The notes: generated from the letters alone by a model not told the origin. Shown: positions 43,086-52,704, numbered from the stretch's first letter. The stretch: DNA of 64,000 nt from Clostridia bacterium (GCA_017473085.1 JAFUNF010000011.1:47876-111875); one strand, 5' to 3'. Made by a program: numbers and translations.

Positions 43086-44413
43086 TATTCTGTAACCTCG
43101 CTTAAATTATATAGAACTCTTATAGTTTTCTTAAAGTTTGCATCATCAACACCGATGATAATATTAATCTCGTCAGCACCCTGCTCAATCATCTTAATGT
43201 TAATATCATTTTCGCCAAGTGCACTAAAAATCTTACCTGCAATACCAACGTTTGCCTGAAGCTTTCTACCAACGATAGCAATCAAGCTAATCTCGTTGTC
43301 AATCTTGATAGAATCAGGTGCAAGTGCAGAATTGAGAGCAGAAATAAGCTCGTGCATTGAGTTTTCAATGTAAGATGAAGCCACAACAATAGAAAAGCTA
43401 TCAATACTGCTTGGGATATGCTCAATTGGAACACCAAAACGCTCAAATACTTCAAGAGCACGTCTTACGTAGCCGATTTCCTCGTTCATTCTATTCTTAG
43501 CAATAGTAATAATGGAATAGTTCTTTTTACCAGAAATACCTGTAATAAAGTGAGTGTTCTTGCTTTCTGCATTGTCGTCAAAGGCTTCCATAATAAGAGT
43601 ACCACGTGCATTCATATCGTTAGTGTTCTTAATGTAAAGTGGAATATTCTTTTGACGAACAGGGAAAACTGTTTCCTCGTGTAAAACCTCAGCACCCATA
43701 TAGGAAAGCTCACGAAGCTCTGCAAAGGTAACATTTTCAATAGGTCTTGGATTGTCAACAATTCTTGGGTCAGCAGTCATAATACCAGAAACATCTGTCC
43801 AGTTTTCATACATATCTGCATTAACTGCAGCTGCCGCAATAGCACCTGTAATATCAGAGCCACCACGAGAGAAGGTCTTAACATTTCCATCAGGAGTTAC
43901 ACCATAGAAGCCTGGAATAACAACTCGAGGATTGCTTTCAATTATATCCGAAAGTGCCTTGTAGGACTTTTCAAAATCAACCTTGCCGTTGAAATTGAAC
44001 TGAAGCCAATTTGTACTGTCAACAAAGGTGTAGCCAAGATATTCAGCCATAAGCTTAGCATTTAGGTATTCGCCACGAGAAACAATGTAATCAACGCTTG
44101 TTTTCTTGTTGAGCCTTGACTTAATGTCCTCAAAATCCTTTTCGATGTCTTGAGTAAGACCACAATGCTTGTGAATTTGACGATATCTTTCCTTAATCTC
44201 GTCAAAAAGTGAATCATAATTTGCACTGTACTTAATGTGTGCGTGAACAAGATACAAAAGGTCGGTAACCTTCATATCCCCGCTGTATCTTTTACCAGGA
44301 GCAGAAACTATAACAATAGCTCTCGACTCATCAGCCTCAACAATTTTCTTTACCTTCTCAAAGGTTTCTCCAGAGGCAAGAGAGGAGCCACCAAATTTTA
44401 ATACCTTCAACAT
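43085..44413 (-). CDS. lysC: Aspartate kinase
   Basis: 442 aa. Phosphorylates aspartate. KFGGSSLASGE at the N terminus, the FSRGGSDITGAIAAAAVNA nucleotide/substrate motif and two ACT domains at about 290-440 (SIITIAKNRMNEEIGYVRRALEVF, SLIAIVGRKLQANVGIAGKIF), so allosteric feedback by an aspartate-family amino acid is expected. It is the monofunctional long type (no homoserine dehydrogenase fusion); hom lies 3 bases upstream. The adjacent hom and thrC suggest threonine as effector, which is inference. Confidence 0.95.
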   Translation of the reverse strand: MLKVLKFGGSSLASGETFEKVKKIVEADESRAIVIVSAPGKRYSGDMKVTDLLYLVHAHIKYSANYDSLFDEIKERYRQIHKHCGLTQDIEKDFEDIKSRLNKKTSVDYIVSRGEYLNAKLMAEYLGYTFVDSTNWLQFNFNGKVDFEKSYKALSDIIESNPRVVIPGFYGVTPDGNVKTFSRGGSDITGAIAAAAVNADMYENWTDVSGIMTADPRIVDNPRPIENVTFAELRELSYMGAEVLHEETVFPVRQKNIPLYIKNTNDMNARGTLIMEAFDDNAESKNTHFITGISGKKNYSIITIAKNRMNEEIGYVRRALEVFERFGVPIEHIPSSIDSFSIVVASSYIENSMHELISALNSALAPDSIKIDNEISLIAIVGRKLQANVGIAGKIFSALGENDINIKMIEQGADEINIIIGVDDANFKKTIRVLYNLSEVTE

Positions 44414-44416
44414 AAA

Positions 44417-45556
44417 TTATTCCTCAATTCCTGCGATAAACATAGCAGGGTCCTTTTCTTGAATTTGCTTAGCAAGTGCGTGTGCCTTTGCAACACTGAG
44501 CTTGCTTGTAATATAGTAATTGTATCCGTCAATTACCTCATAGCTGGTATAAGGTAAATCTAAAACAGATGTTGTCCTTATATAATATGCACGTAATTGC
44601 TTATCGTTATTAACCTTGATGCTTGTTTGCAATGGCTGAATATATGAACAGTTGCTCATAACATCAATTATATCCTGTGCCAAAGCATTACCAGTTGGAT
44701 ATTTACCAGCGCCCTGACCAAAGAAAGAAAGGCGACCAACACTCTTACCAAACAAGGTAATCATATTAAAGTTTTTACAAACTGTGCTTTCAGGTGCGCT
44801 AAGAGGAAGAATAGTAGGTTCAACGAAAACGCAAACCGACTCCTTATCCTTAACGCCAAAGCCCATGTAACGAATTGTGCCAAATTTTTTGCAAATATAT
44901 TCAATATCGCATTTTTGAATATATCTCATGGAGAAAACGTCAACGTTTTCTTCCTTTATTATAGTATTAAAAGCAACTGAGGCTGAAATAGCAGTTTTTC
45001 GTGCCACATCAAGACCATCAATATCAGCGCTTGGATTAGCCTCGGCATAGCCAAGAGCCTGTGCTTCCTTCAAAACCTCATCAAAATCTCTTGAGTCTGT
45101 AATCATAGCGTCAAGAATAAAGTTTGTTGTGCCGTTCATAATTCCCATAACCTTAGAAATTTCGTCACAACGAACACTACGTCTTAAATTGTATAGCCAA
45201 GGAATACCACCACCCACTGCTGAGGTAAAGCGAATTGTAACTCCGTTTTCCCTTGCAAGAGTATGAAGCTCCTCGTAATATTGACAAATAAGATGCTTAT
45301 TTGAGGAAACAACGTGCTTACCAGCCTTAAGTGCCTTTACCACAAAGGTATGGGCAGGCTCAAGTCCACCAATTGCCTCGGCAACAACTGTCACCTCTTT
45401 ATCATTTAATATATCATCGTAATTTGAAGTGAGCACGGAGCCAAGCTCCTCGTGAGGACGAATATCAAGGACCCACTTAACGTCATACCCATAATTTTTG
45501 AGTATTTCGTAAGCGCCTGAGCCCACCACTCCGTAGCCCAAAATAGCGATTTTCAT
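44417..45556 (-). CDS. hom: Homoserine dehydrogenase
   Basis: 379 aa. Reduces aspartate semialdehyde to homoserine. NAD(P) loop ILGYGVVGSGAYEIL; catalytic region SAVGGGIPWLYNLRR, IMNGTTNFILDAM and DIDGLDVARKTAISAS, the homoserine dehydrogenase signature. Unlike many Bacillota forms (about 430 aa) it has no C-terminal ACT domain. First gene of the minus operon, divergent from thrC. A homoserine kinase gene is not in the window. Confidence 0.95.
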   Translation of the reverse strand: MKIAILGYGVVGSGAYEILKNYGYDVKWVLDIRPHEELGSVLTSNYDDILNDKEVTVVAEAIGGLEPAHTFVVKALKAGKHVVSSNKHLICQYYEELHTLARENGVTIRFTSAVGGGIPWLYNLRRSVRCDEISKVMGIMNGTTNFILDAMITDSRDFDEVLKEAQALGYAEANPSADIDGLDVARKTAISASVAFNTIIKEENVDVFSMRYIQKCDIEYICKKFGTIRYMGFGVKDKESVCVFVEPTILPLSAPESTVCKNFNMITLFGKSVGRLSFFGQGAGKYPTGNALAQDIIDVMSNCSYIQPLQTSIKVNNDKQLRAYYIRTTSVLDLPYTSYEVIDGYNYYITSKLSVAKAHALAKQIQEKDPAMFIAGIEE

Positions 45557-45574
45557 AAAAATTTTACCTTTCTG

Positions 45575-45597
45575 AGTGTTTTTATTTCAAAAACACT
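45575..45597. promoter_or_regulatory. Candidate operator between hom and thrC
   Basis: Perfect 9-bp inverted repeat AGTGTTTTT/AAAAACACT (45575-45583/45589-45597) with a 5-base gap. It lies in the hom leader, 19 bases before its start, and touches the -35 of thrC, so one bound protein could affect both units. The ACT/HTH regulator encoded at 47173 is a natural candidate. Confidence 0.55.
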
Positions 45598-45625
45598 TGT
45601 TTTTCTATGAAAGATAGTGTATCAT
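45597..45625 (+). promoter_or_regulatory. Promoter of thrC
   Basis: TTGTTT (45597-45602), 17-base spacer, TATCAT (45620-45625), followed by the RBS AAGGGGG before the ATG at 45661. Confidence 0.55.
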
Positions 45626-45644
45626 ATAACTTGTAAAAAATCAA
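45616..45644 (-). promoter_or_regulatory. Promoter of hom-lysC-asd
   Basis: Minus strand TTGATT (45644-45639), 17-base spacer, TACACT (45621-45616). It overlaps the thrC promoter face to face. Confidence 0.5.
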
Positions 45645-45660
45645 GGGGGATTTTAAAAAA

Positions 45661-47157
45661 ATGTTATATTTAAGTACAAGAAACAATAAAATATCGAAAA
45701 AACCATCTGAGGCAGTGCTTGAGGGCATTGCAAAGGACGGCGGACTTTATATGCCACACAGCTTTGAGGGAGTAGAATTTCCTTTGGAAAAGCTGGAAAA
45801 GCTTTCCAATAAGGAAATATCTGCACAGGTAATTTCCTTACTCTTTAAGGGCGACGAAATGCTTGCAAATGAAAATGGAGAATTAGCAGGTGCATACGAG
45901 CTTGTGTCTAAGGCTTACGACGGAAAGTTTGACGACGAGGACTACGCACCACTTTCCAAGGTTGCTGGTGCTTACGTTATGGAGCTTTACCACGGACCAA
46001 CCTGTGCTTTTAAGGATGTAGCTCTTCAGCTTTTACCTCAGCTTATCTCCTCTGCTAAAAAATCAACTGGTATGAAAGACGAAATTGTTATTCTTACTGC
46101 AACCTCAGGAGATACAGGAAGTGCAGCACTTAGTGGCTTTTCAAACGTTGACGAAATTAAAATTATAGTTTTCTATCCAAGAAATGGTATTAGCGCAGTA
46201 CAAGAAAGACAAATGGTATCTGTCGATGGTAAAAACACCTGTGTTTGCTCAGTAGGTGGTAACTTTGACGATGCACAAAGTGGAGTTAAAAACATTTTTG
46301 CAACTCTTGACTTACCAAAGGGCGTTGTACTTTCAAGTGCAAACTCAATCAATATAGGCAGATTAGCCCCTCAGGTTGCTTACTACTTCAAAGCATATCG
46401 TGACCTCCTTTTAAATAAGGAAATCAAAATGGGTGACTCTGTTAATTTCGTTGTACCAACAGGTAACTTTGGTGACATCTTAGCAGGCTATTTTGCAAAG
46501 AAAATGGGCTTGCCAGTTGGTCAGCTTGTTTGTGCCTCGAATACAAATAAGGTGCTTACCGACTTCTTTGAAAATGGTGTTTATAATAAAAATAGAAGCT
46601 TCCATATTACAAAATCTCCATCAATGGATATCCTTATTTCCTCTAACCTTGAAAGACTTCTTTACCTTGTATGTGGCGCAGAAAAGTGTGCTTACTATAT
46701 GGCTCAGCTCAAGGAAAAGGGCGAGTATAAATTAGAGCCTTGCGAGCTTGCAAAAATCAGAGAAGAGTTTGACGCTGGCTTCTGCGACGATGAGGAAACT
46801 CTTGCGACAATTAAAAAGGTATATGAAAAAGAGGGCTATCTTATGGATACCCATACTGCAGTTGCTTGGAACGTATATGAAAAATGGCAAAAGCAAACAG
46901 AAAACAAGAACAAAACAGTAGTTTTGTCAACTGCATCTCCTTATAAATTCTCCTCAAGCGTAATGAACGCACTAAATCAAAAATACGAGAGCGAATTTGA
47001 TGCTGTAAACAAGCTTTACGAATATACAGGCGCTAAAATTCCAGGCTCGCTTGTGAATATTGAAAGTAAGCCAATTATCCACACAGTAACCGTTGAAAAG
47101 GATGAAATGTTAAGCTTTGTTGACAAAATGGTAAATAAAAAAGAGTGGCTAAACTAA
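45661..47157 (+). CDS. thrC: Threonine synthase
   Basis: 498 aa, the longer ThrC type. PLP-dependent conversion of O-phosphohomoserine to threonine. The PLP lysine is Lys118 in CAFKDVALQLLPQL; TATSGDTGSAAL is the phosphate-binding loop; VPTGNFGDILAGYFAKKMG and CASNTNKVL follow. N-terminal LYLSTRN is typical. Divergent from hom, it completes the aspartate-to-threonine path apart from homoserine kinase. Confidence 0.96.
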   Translation: MLYLSTRNNKISKKPSEAVLEGIAKDGGLYMPHSFEGVEFPLEKLEKLSNKEISAQVISLLFKGDEMLANENGELAGAYELVSKAYDGKFDDEDYAPLSKVAGAYVMELYHGPTCAFKDVALQLLPQLISSAKKSTGMKDEIVILTATSGDTGSAALSGFSNVDEIKIIVFYPRNGISAVQERQMVSVDGKNTCVCSVGGNFDDAQSGVKNIFATLDLPKGVVLSSANSINIGRLAPQVAYYFKAYRDLLLNKEIKMGDSVNFVVPTGNFGDILAGYFAKKMGLPVGQLVCASNTNKVLTDFFENGVYNKNRSFHITKSPSMDILISSNLERLLYLVCGAEKCAYYMAQLKEKGEYKLEPCELAKIREEFDAGFCDDEETLATIKKVYEKEGYLMDTHTAVAWNVYEKWQKQTENKNKTVVLSTASPYKFSSSVMNALNQKYESEFDAVNKLYEYTGAKIPGSLVNIESKPIIHTVTVEKDEMLSFVDKMVNKKEWLN

Positions 47158-47172
47158 AAGAGAGGCTTTATA

Positions 47173-47610
47173 ATGATAAGTAAGTATCTACTTGTTGATA
47201 AGGAAATTTTGCCCTCATACTACGAAAAGGTAATTGAGGCAAAATCACTAATTAGCTCTGGTAAGGCAAAGGATGTGTCCGAGGCAAGCAAAATGGTTGG
47301 CATTTCAAGAAGTACGTATTACAAGTATAAGGACTACGTTTTTGCACCAAATAGCGACACAGAGTGCCGAAAAGCAGTAATTTCCTTTACACTATATCAT
47401 AAGTCAGGAATATTAGGCGACGTTTTAAAAACACTATCAGAAAAGGGCGCTAACATTTTAACAATCACCCAAAACCTACCTGTAAATAAAAGAGCACACG
47501 TAGTAGTTTCCATAGATGTTTCATCTGTAACGGGCGACACAACAACCATAACAGATGCGCTCAAGCTAATTGATGGAGTTTCTCACGTTAAGTTAGTTGC
47601 AATAGAATAG
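47173..47610 (+). CDS. HTH plus ACT domain regulator, UPF0735/PheB (ThrR-like) family
   Basis: 145 aa. The N-terminal 60 residues contain a helix-turn-helix (DVSEASKMVGISRSTYYKYKD), and the C-terminal 75 residues an ACT domain (VISFTLYHKSGILGDVLKTL, then THVVVSIDVSS-like strands). The B. subtilis relative, formerly PheB, has been described as ThrR, a repressor of threonine biosynthesis genes. Here it lies 15 bases after thrC, so autoregulation of hom/thrC by an amino-acid-sensing ACT domain is a strong inference. Confidence 0.85.
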   Translation: MISKYLLVDKEILPSYYEKVIEAKSLISSGKAKDVSEASKMVGISRSTYYKYKDYVFAPNSDTECRKAVISFTLYHKSGILGDVLKTLSEKGANILTITQNLPVNKRAHVVVSIDVSSVTGDTTTITDALKLIDGVSHVKLVAIE

Positions 47611-47618
47611 CGACACAG

Positions 47619-47655
47619 GGTCGAGCCATTTTCAAAGGGCTCGACCTCTTTTTTT
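47619..47655 (+). terminator. Terminator of thrC and the ACT regulator
   Basis: 9-bp stem GGTCGAGCC/GGCTCGACC (47619-47627/47638-47646) followed by TCTTTTTTT. Confidence 0.9.
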
Positions 47656-47706
47656 GTGCAAAAGGTAGAATTGTTAAAAATAACTCTTGTATAAACCAAT
47701 ATTATA

Positions 47707-47735
47707 TTGACTTTTTAACAATAAAGTGTTAAAAT
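47707..47735 (+). promoter_or_regulatory. Promoter of the Cys-module lipoprotein gene
   Basis: TTGACT (47707-47712), 17-base spacer, TAAAAT (47730-47735), 45 bases before the start codon. Confidence 0.7.
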
Positions 47736-47779
47736 AATAGTACAAATAAGTGCAAATTGCACTAAACAAGGAGTATATT

Positions 47780-49762
47780 ATGAAAAAAAGCTTATTAGTA
47801 GCATTGCTTGCTATCTTGTGCTTAACTCTTGTTCTTTCCTTTACTGCCTGTGGTGGCGGTGGAAACGAGGGCGGTGGCGAATGTGTTGAGCATAGCTACG
47901 GCGAATGGACCTTAGTTAAGTCCGCAACCTGTGATACAAAGGGCTCTGAAAAGAGAGCTTGTACTGTTTGTCAAGCAGAGGACACTCGTGAAACAGACGA
48001 ATTAGGTCACGATTGGAATGATTGGAATACAGTAACAGAGCTTACCTGTACAGTTGATGGTAAGCAAACAAGAAGCTGTAAGAACTGTACAGAAACAGAG
48101 GATAAGACATTAGTCCATTTAGGACATAACCCAGTTGATATCGTACCTTCAAAGGCACCAAGTGCAATTGAGGATGGTAATAGTGCAGGTTCAAAGTGCT
48201 CCGAGTGTGGAGAGGTGTTTGAGGAATCCTTAGTTTACCATAAGTATGAGAACGTAGCTAGCAAGGCTGAATGGTCAGTTACAAATGGTAATGCCAATTT
48301 CTGGGCAATTGACTGGAACAGACTTCTTGACGGCGATATCAGAACAGGTACCAACTCACCAAAGGGTAAAAACCTCTTCATTTACATGGATTATGAAAAT
48401 CCAATGTACTTGGATGACTTCATCATCACCTGTAATGGTTATGGTAAATATAAGCCAGGCGCTGGCGAAACAACTGAAAATACATACAATATTTCTAAGC
48501 TTAAGATAGTTCTTTACTCAATTGAAAAGATTGATGAAACAACAGGCGAGCCTCTATACAAGGAGGAGTTTGCAACCGATGTTATTGACACCTCAAGCCT
48601 ACTTGAGGTTAACATTGCCGACTATGGCTACACAGGCACAAAGCTTATTTCTAGAATAGGCATCAACATTCAGGACGGACCTTTAACTGATAAAGGACAT
48701 CCTGGTGATAATGGTACATATTATCTATATGAGGTAACAGTAAACGGCTCAACACTTATCACAGTATGTGACAACCAAGGCTGTGACTGGAGCGAATGGA
48801 CAGTAACTAAGGAAGCGGAGTGCACAAAGGAAGCACTTATAAATGGTGTTGAAACACGCACCTGCTCAAGATGTGGCAAGGAAGAAACAAAGACAATTGT
48901 CGCATCACACAACTGGGACGAATACGAAATTTATGAAGAACCCGCTTGTGGTTTGGACGGCTCCAAGGGAAGATATTGCTTGGATTGCGATAAGGCTGAC
49001 GAGTTAGTTACAGTCCCAATGCCATACGACCATAACTTTGGCGAGTGGTACGGCGAAAATTATAACTGTACTACTGGTGGCACAATGACAAGAACCTGTC
49101 AAAACGAGGGCTGTGGCTTTACGGAAGAAAAGTTTGCAGAGCCTGGTCAACACGTAAACGTAACAGTTGAAGGCTACGTAGCACCAACAACCGAAGCTGA
49201 CGGCGCAACAGGTAAAGCTACATGTGACTCCTGTGGTACAATAATTTACGAAAACAGAGTAATTTCCAAGATTACAAATGCACTCACAGGTGCAACAATT
49301 ACATCACCTTCAACTCACTGGCACGTTACTGGTCAGGACGAAGACAAGTCGGGACTATTAGCTGCAATCGACGGTAACAAGGAAAGAGGCTCAGCAAGTG
49401 ACCCAAGTAAAGTAGAATGTCAGCTTGATATCACTCTTGCAGAGGCTACTACAGATTTAACAAAGGTTATTCTTACAGTAAATGGTAAGGGCTCTCTACC
49501 TGGATGGTATGCTTCTGTTGAAGAGACCACAAATCTCCAGTATGAGATTTGGTTTGTAGTTTACAACGAGGCAGGCGAAGAGATTTTCAAATCTGACACA
49601 TATAACACACTTGACAAGATAGATATCGAGGTTGATGTAAATCTTGCAGAGGGTCAATCAGCTAAGAAGATTTCTGTAATCCGTAAATATCCACAATATT
49701 CTAACCAATACAACCTCTGGGAAGTTCAAGCTCTCGGAGGTGGCAAAATCGTAGAAGAATAA
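47780..49762 (+). CDS. Lipoprotein with repeated Cys modules and discoidin-like domains
   Basis: 660 aa from the ATG at 47780, 6 bases after AAGGAG. Lipoprotein signal ending LSFTAC with Cys24, then a Gly-rich spacer. Cys-pair modules of the type ATCDTKGSEKRACTVCQ, LTCTVDGKQTRSCKNC and SKCSECGEVFEE cover about 35-155 and recur at about 340-495. Two regions, about 165-325 and 500-655, look like F5/8 (discoidin)-type beta-sandwich domains (WAIDWNRLLDGDIRTGTNSP; LLAAIDGNKERGSASDPSKV). Surface-anchored and probably glycan-binding; exact role unknown. Monocistronic. Confidence 0.75.
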   Translation: MKKSLLVALLAILCLTLVLSFTACGGGGNEGGGECVEHSYGEWTLVKSATCDTKGSEKRACTVCQAEDTRETDELGHDWNDWNTVTELTCTVDGKQTRSCKNCTETEDKTLVHLGHNPVDIVPSKAPSAIEDGNSAGSKCSECGEVFEESLVYHKYENVASKAEWSVTNGNANFWAIDWNRLLDGDIRTGTNSPKGKNLFIYMDYENPMYLDDFIITCNGYGKYKPGAGETTENTYNISKLKIVLYSIEKIDETTGEPLYKEEFATDVIDTSSLLEVNIADYGYTGTKLISRIGINIQDGPLTDKGHPGDNGTYYLYEVTVNGSTLITVCDNQGCDWSEWTVTKEAECTKEALINGVETRTCSRCGKEETKTIVASHNWDEYEIYEEPACGLDGSKGRYCLDCDKADELVTVPMPYDHNFGEWYGENYNCTTGGTMTRTCQNEGCGFTEEKFAEPGQHVNVTVEGYVAPTTEADGATGKATCDSCGTIIYENRVISKITNALTGATITSPSTHWHVTGQDEDKSGLLAAIDGNKERGSASDPSKVECQLDITLAEATTDLTKVILTVNGKGSLPGWYASVEETTNLQYEIWFVVYNEAGEEIFKSDTYNTLDKIDIEVDVNLAEGQSAKKISVIRKYPQYSNQYNLWEVQALGGGKIVEE

Positions 49763-49767
49763 TAACC

Positions 49768-49800
49768 AAAAAGCAACCGAGCAATTCGGTTGCTTTTTTT
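49768..49800 (+). terminator. Terminator of the lipoprotein gene
   Basis: 13-bp stem AAAAAGCAACCGA/TCGGTTGCTTTTT (49768-49780/49786-49798) and T run. Confidence 0.92.
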
Positions 49801-49813
49801 ACACATGAAATAG

Positions 49814-49842
49814 AAAAAGGCTACACAGGGTAGCCTTTTTTT
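49814..49842 (-). terminator. Terminator of the MacB-like transporter gene
   Basis: 11-bp stem AAAAAGGCTAC/GTAGCCTTTTT (49814-49824/49830-49840), loop ACAGG, 7 bases past the stop on the minus strand. Confidence 0.88.
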
Positions 49843-49848
49843 CGATAA

Positions 49849-52674
49849 TTATTCACTTCTTAGTGCAATAACAGGGTCCTTCTTAGATGCCACCCTTGAT
49901 GGTACAAGACCGGCAATGAGAGTAAGAGACATACTGATAAGCACAAGAATAATTGCAGCACCAATATCAAGGGAAGCCTTAAGGGTTGCAAGACCTGTTA
50001 GTGTGAATAGAATAATGTTTATAACAATATTCAAAAGCAAGGTTGCGCCAATACCAATTATACCAGCAGTTAAGCCAATTATCAAGGTTTCGGCGTTGAA
50101 TACTCTTGAAATATCCCTCTTTGATGCACCAATTGCACGTAAAATACCAATTTCCTTAGTTCTTTCAAGAACTGAAATGTAGGTAATAATACCAATCATA
50201 ATTGAAGAAACCACAAGTGAAATTGAAACGAAGGCAATAAGCACGTAGGTAATAGCGTCAACTATTGTAGTAATTGAGCCGATAAGGGTTGCCGCAGCAT
50301 CAGAGTAGGAAATCTTGTCTGCCTCCTCTTGCTCGCTATTGTAAACGTTTTTAATTTGATTATTTATTACTTCCTTAGCATCAAAATCCTTAGGATAAAT
50401 TACAATAGATGAGGGCTTTGACAAATCAATATAGCCAACTGTCTCTAAAACCTCAGACTGTGTAGGATTTTCAAGCATATAGTTGACAATTTTTAATAGA
50501 TTTTCATCACTTTCGCTTGCAAAGGTAAAGCCCGTTGCGTTTCTTATCGCACTTACATGCTCACTTGTAAAGCCACCATATGGAGCAGAGGCAAGCAGTG
50601 TGCTTACACTATTACCAAGACCACTCTTAAGAGCAAGAAGCTTTTGGTCAGTAGTCATTTTATCAAGATAAGCGCTTACCTGTGGATTTAATGAAAGAAT
50701 TGCATCAATTCCTGTCATATCAGGCTCAACCTTTTCAAAGGGCAAGCCTGTAATAAGGTTTACCTTGTCGTTATTCTTCTGCGCCTCGATAACAGGACTA
50801 TTATTCGAAAGAGTCATAATCTCATTCATAAGAGAAGAGGTATAGCCGATTGAGCCAATTGTAATTGAATCCTTATTAGTAGGAGTTACAATACCAACAA
50901 TTTTAACCTTTTTTGCAGAGGTATTTTCAGAAATTACGAACTCTGAAAGGTTATCTCTTTCCAAAATTTCCCCATTGTCACCAAGATAAAATCTTTCGGA
51001 ATCTGGCAAAATCATAAACTCATAGCCCAAAAGGTCAGAGGTAGAAAAGGTAGGGGACTCAATCTTTGTTTTGTCCTTGTCATCAAGGTTAGGATTCATT
51101 TGGTCAGCCACCCAGTTGCGTAGCTCCTGAATATTTCTTATACCAAGAGTATAAAGAATAAAGTCAGTAACCTGATTATATTGGTCAACAATTAAAACAA
51201 CCTCACTTGTAGCCCCCTGTTCAGTAGGAAATCTACCATCAACAAGCTCATACTGTGTTTTAATATGCTCAAGGCTTCCCACAAGCTCAGTCCAAGCAGA
51301 TGTGCCCATCATATCCATTGATGCCATACTTGAGCTCATACTACCAAGCCCAATTTCCGTCATAAGCTCCGTAAGACCACTTAGGTTTTCAAAGCTACCA
51401 ACAACCTCGCCTGTATCATTTTTAATAAGAGTAAAGGCGTTTAGCTTTGCGTTGTAAATATATTTAATATCCGTTGCGTTTTCTTTAATCGTAGTGTTAT
51501 TATCAATGTATTCCTTTAGCTTTTCAAGGTTGTTTTTAGTCATGCCTGTTGAAATAGCCTGCATAACGTCGGTCATAATGTTGTTAGAATAAACCTTATC
51601 CTTTTCAACGTCCTCCCTTGTGGTGTTAGACATTATAACCTCAAACATTGACATAGCGTCCATTGAGCTTTCGTTAATTTGAATAGGGAAGGAGGACATA
51701 GTGTCGTTTTCAACACTTGCAATATAAGCATTAACACCTGTTGAAACCGAAAGTATAAGCGCAATACCAATAATACCAATAGAGCCTGCAAAGGCAGTTA
51801 GGAAGGTACGCCCCTTTTTTGTCATAAGGTTGTTTAGAGATAGTGCAAGAGCAGTAAAGAAGGACATTGAGGTTTTCCCCTTTTTCTCACTCCTTTTCTC
51901 TTTAGCTGAGCTTTTGTGAGTAACCTTGTTTCCGTCCTTATCAACTCTTGTTACGTCAGGAGAAACAATAACAGAATTTCTATTTAAAGCACTCTCTGGC
52001 ACAGGGTTAGAATCATCAACCACGTTTCCGTCAAGCAAATTAATAATTCTTGTAGAATATTCCTTTGCAAGCTCAGGGTTGTGAGTAACCATAACAACAA
52101 GCTTGTCCCTTGAAATCTCCTTTAAAAGCTCCATAATTTGAACGCTTGTTTCAGAGTCCAAAGCACCAGTTGGCTCATCAGCTAACAAAATATCAGGATT
52201 GTTTACCAAGGCTCTTGCAATAGCCACTCTTTGCATCTGTCCACCTGACATTTGATTAGGCTTTTTGTTTATTTGGTCCCCAAGTCCCACAGTTTCAAGG
52301 GCTTCAATAGCTCTTATTCTTCTTTCCTTTTTGGAAACGCCTGAAAGTGTAAGCGCTAATTCCACATTAGAAAGAACAGTTTGATGAGGAATTAAATTAT
52401 AGCTTTGAAAAATAAAGCCAATAGAGTGGTTTCTGTAAGTGTCCCAATCCCTATCCTTAAATTCCTTTGTGGATTTTCCGTTGATGATTAAATCACCACT
52501 GGTATATTGGTCAAGTCCTCCGATGATGTTAAGTAGGGTTGTCTTGCCACAACCACTTTGACCTAAGATAGAAACGAATTCACTTTCTCTAAAATTTAGA
52601 GAAACACCACGAAGTGCATGAACAGTGCTATCGCCTGTTACGTAGGTCTTTGTGATATTCTTTAACTGTAACAT
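49849..52674 (-). CDS. ABC transporter, fused ATPase and FtsX/MacB-type permease
   Basis: 941 aa. Residues 1-225 form a LolD/MacB-class ATPase: Walker A GQSGCGKTT, signature MSGGQMQRVAIARA, Walker B ILLADEPTGALD, and the His switch in VMVTHNPE. A basic linker precedes TM1 (about 288-312); an extracytoplasmic region of about 480 residues follows; three C-terminal TM segments at about 800-935 form the FtsX-like domain (ERTKEIGILRAIGASKRDI). MacB-type proteins act as dimers doing mechanical work on extracytoplasmic substrates (peptides, lipoproteins, antibiotics). The large periplasm-side domain is bigger than in MacB. Substrate unknown. Confidence 0.9.
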   Translation of the reverse strand: MLQLKNITKTYVTGDSTVHALRGVSLNFRESEFVSILGQSGCGKTTLLNIIGGLDQYTSGDLIINGKSTKEFKDRDWDTYRNHSIGFIFQSYNLIPHQTVLSNVELALTLSGVSKKERRIRAIEALETVGLGDQINKKPNQMSGGQMQRVAIARALVNNPDILLADEPTGALDSETSVQIMELLKEISRDKLVVMVTHNPELAKEYSTRIINLLDGNVVDDSNPVPESALNRNSVIVSPDVTRVDKDGNKVTHKSSAKEKRSEKKGKTSMSFFTALALSLNNLMTKKGRTFLTAFAGSIGIIGIALILSVSTGVNAYIASVENDTMSSFPIQINESSMDAMSMFEVIMSNTTREDVEKDKVYSNNIMTDVMQAISTGMTKNNLEKLKEYIDNNTTIKENATDIKYIYNAKLNAFTLIKNDTGEVVGSFENLSGLTELMTEIGLGSMSSSMASMDMMGTSAWTELVGSLEHIKTQYELVDGRFPTEQGATSEVVLIVDQYNQVTDFILYTLGIRNIQELRNWVADQMNPNLDDKDKTKIESPTFSTSDLLGYEFMILPDSERFYLGDNGEILERDNLSEFVISENTSAKKVKIVGIVTPTNKDSITIGSIGYTSSLMNEIMTLSNNSPVIEAQKNNDKVNLITGLPFEKVEPDMTGIDAILSLNPQVSAYLDKMTTDQKLLALKSGLGNSVSTLLASAPYGGFTSEHVSAIRNATGFTFASESDENLLKIVNYMLENPTQSEVLETVGYIDLSKPSSIVIYPKDFDAKEVINNQIKNVYNSEQEEADKISYSDAAATLIGSITTIVDAITYVLIAFVSISLVVSSIMIGIITYISVLERTKEIGILRAIGASKRDISRVFNAETLIIGLTAGIIGIGATLLLNIVINIILFTLTGLATLKASLDIGAAIILVLISMSLTLIAGLVPSRVASKKDPVIALRSE

Positions 52675-52704
52675 CTTAATTTCCTTTCAATAAAAGATAT
52701 ATAA

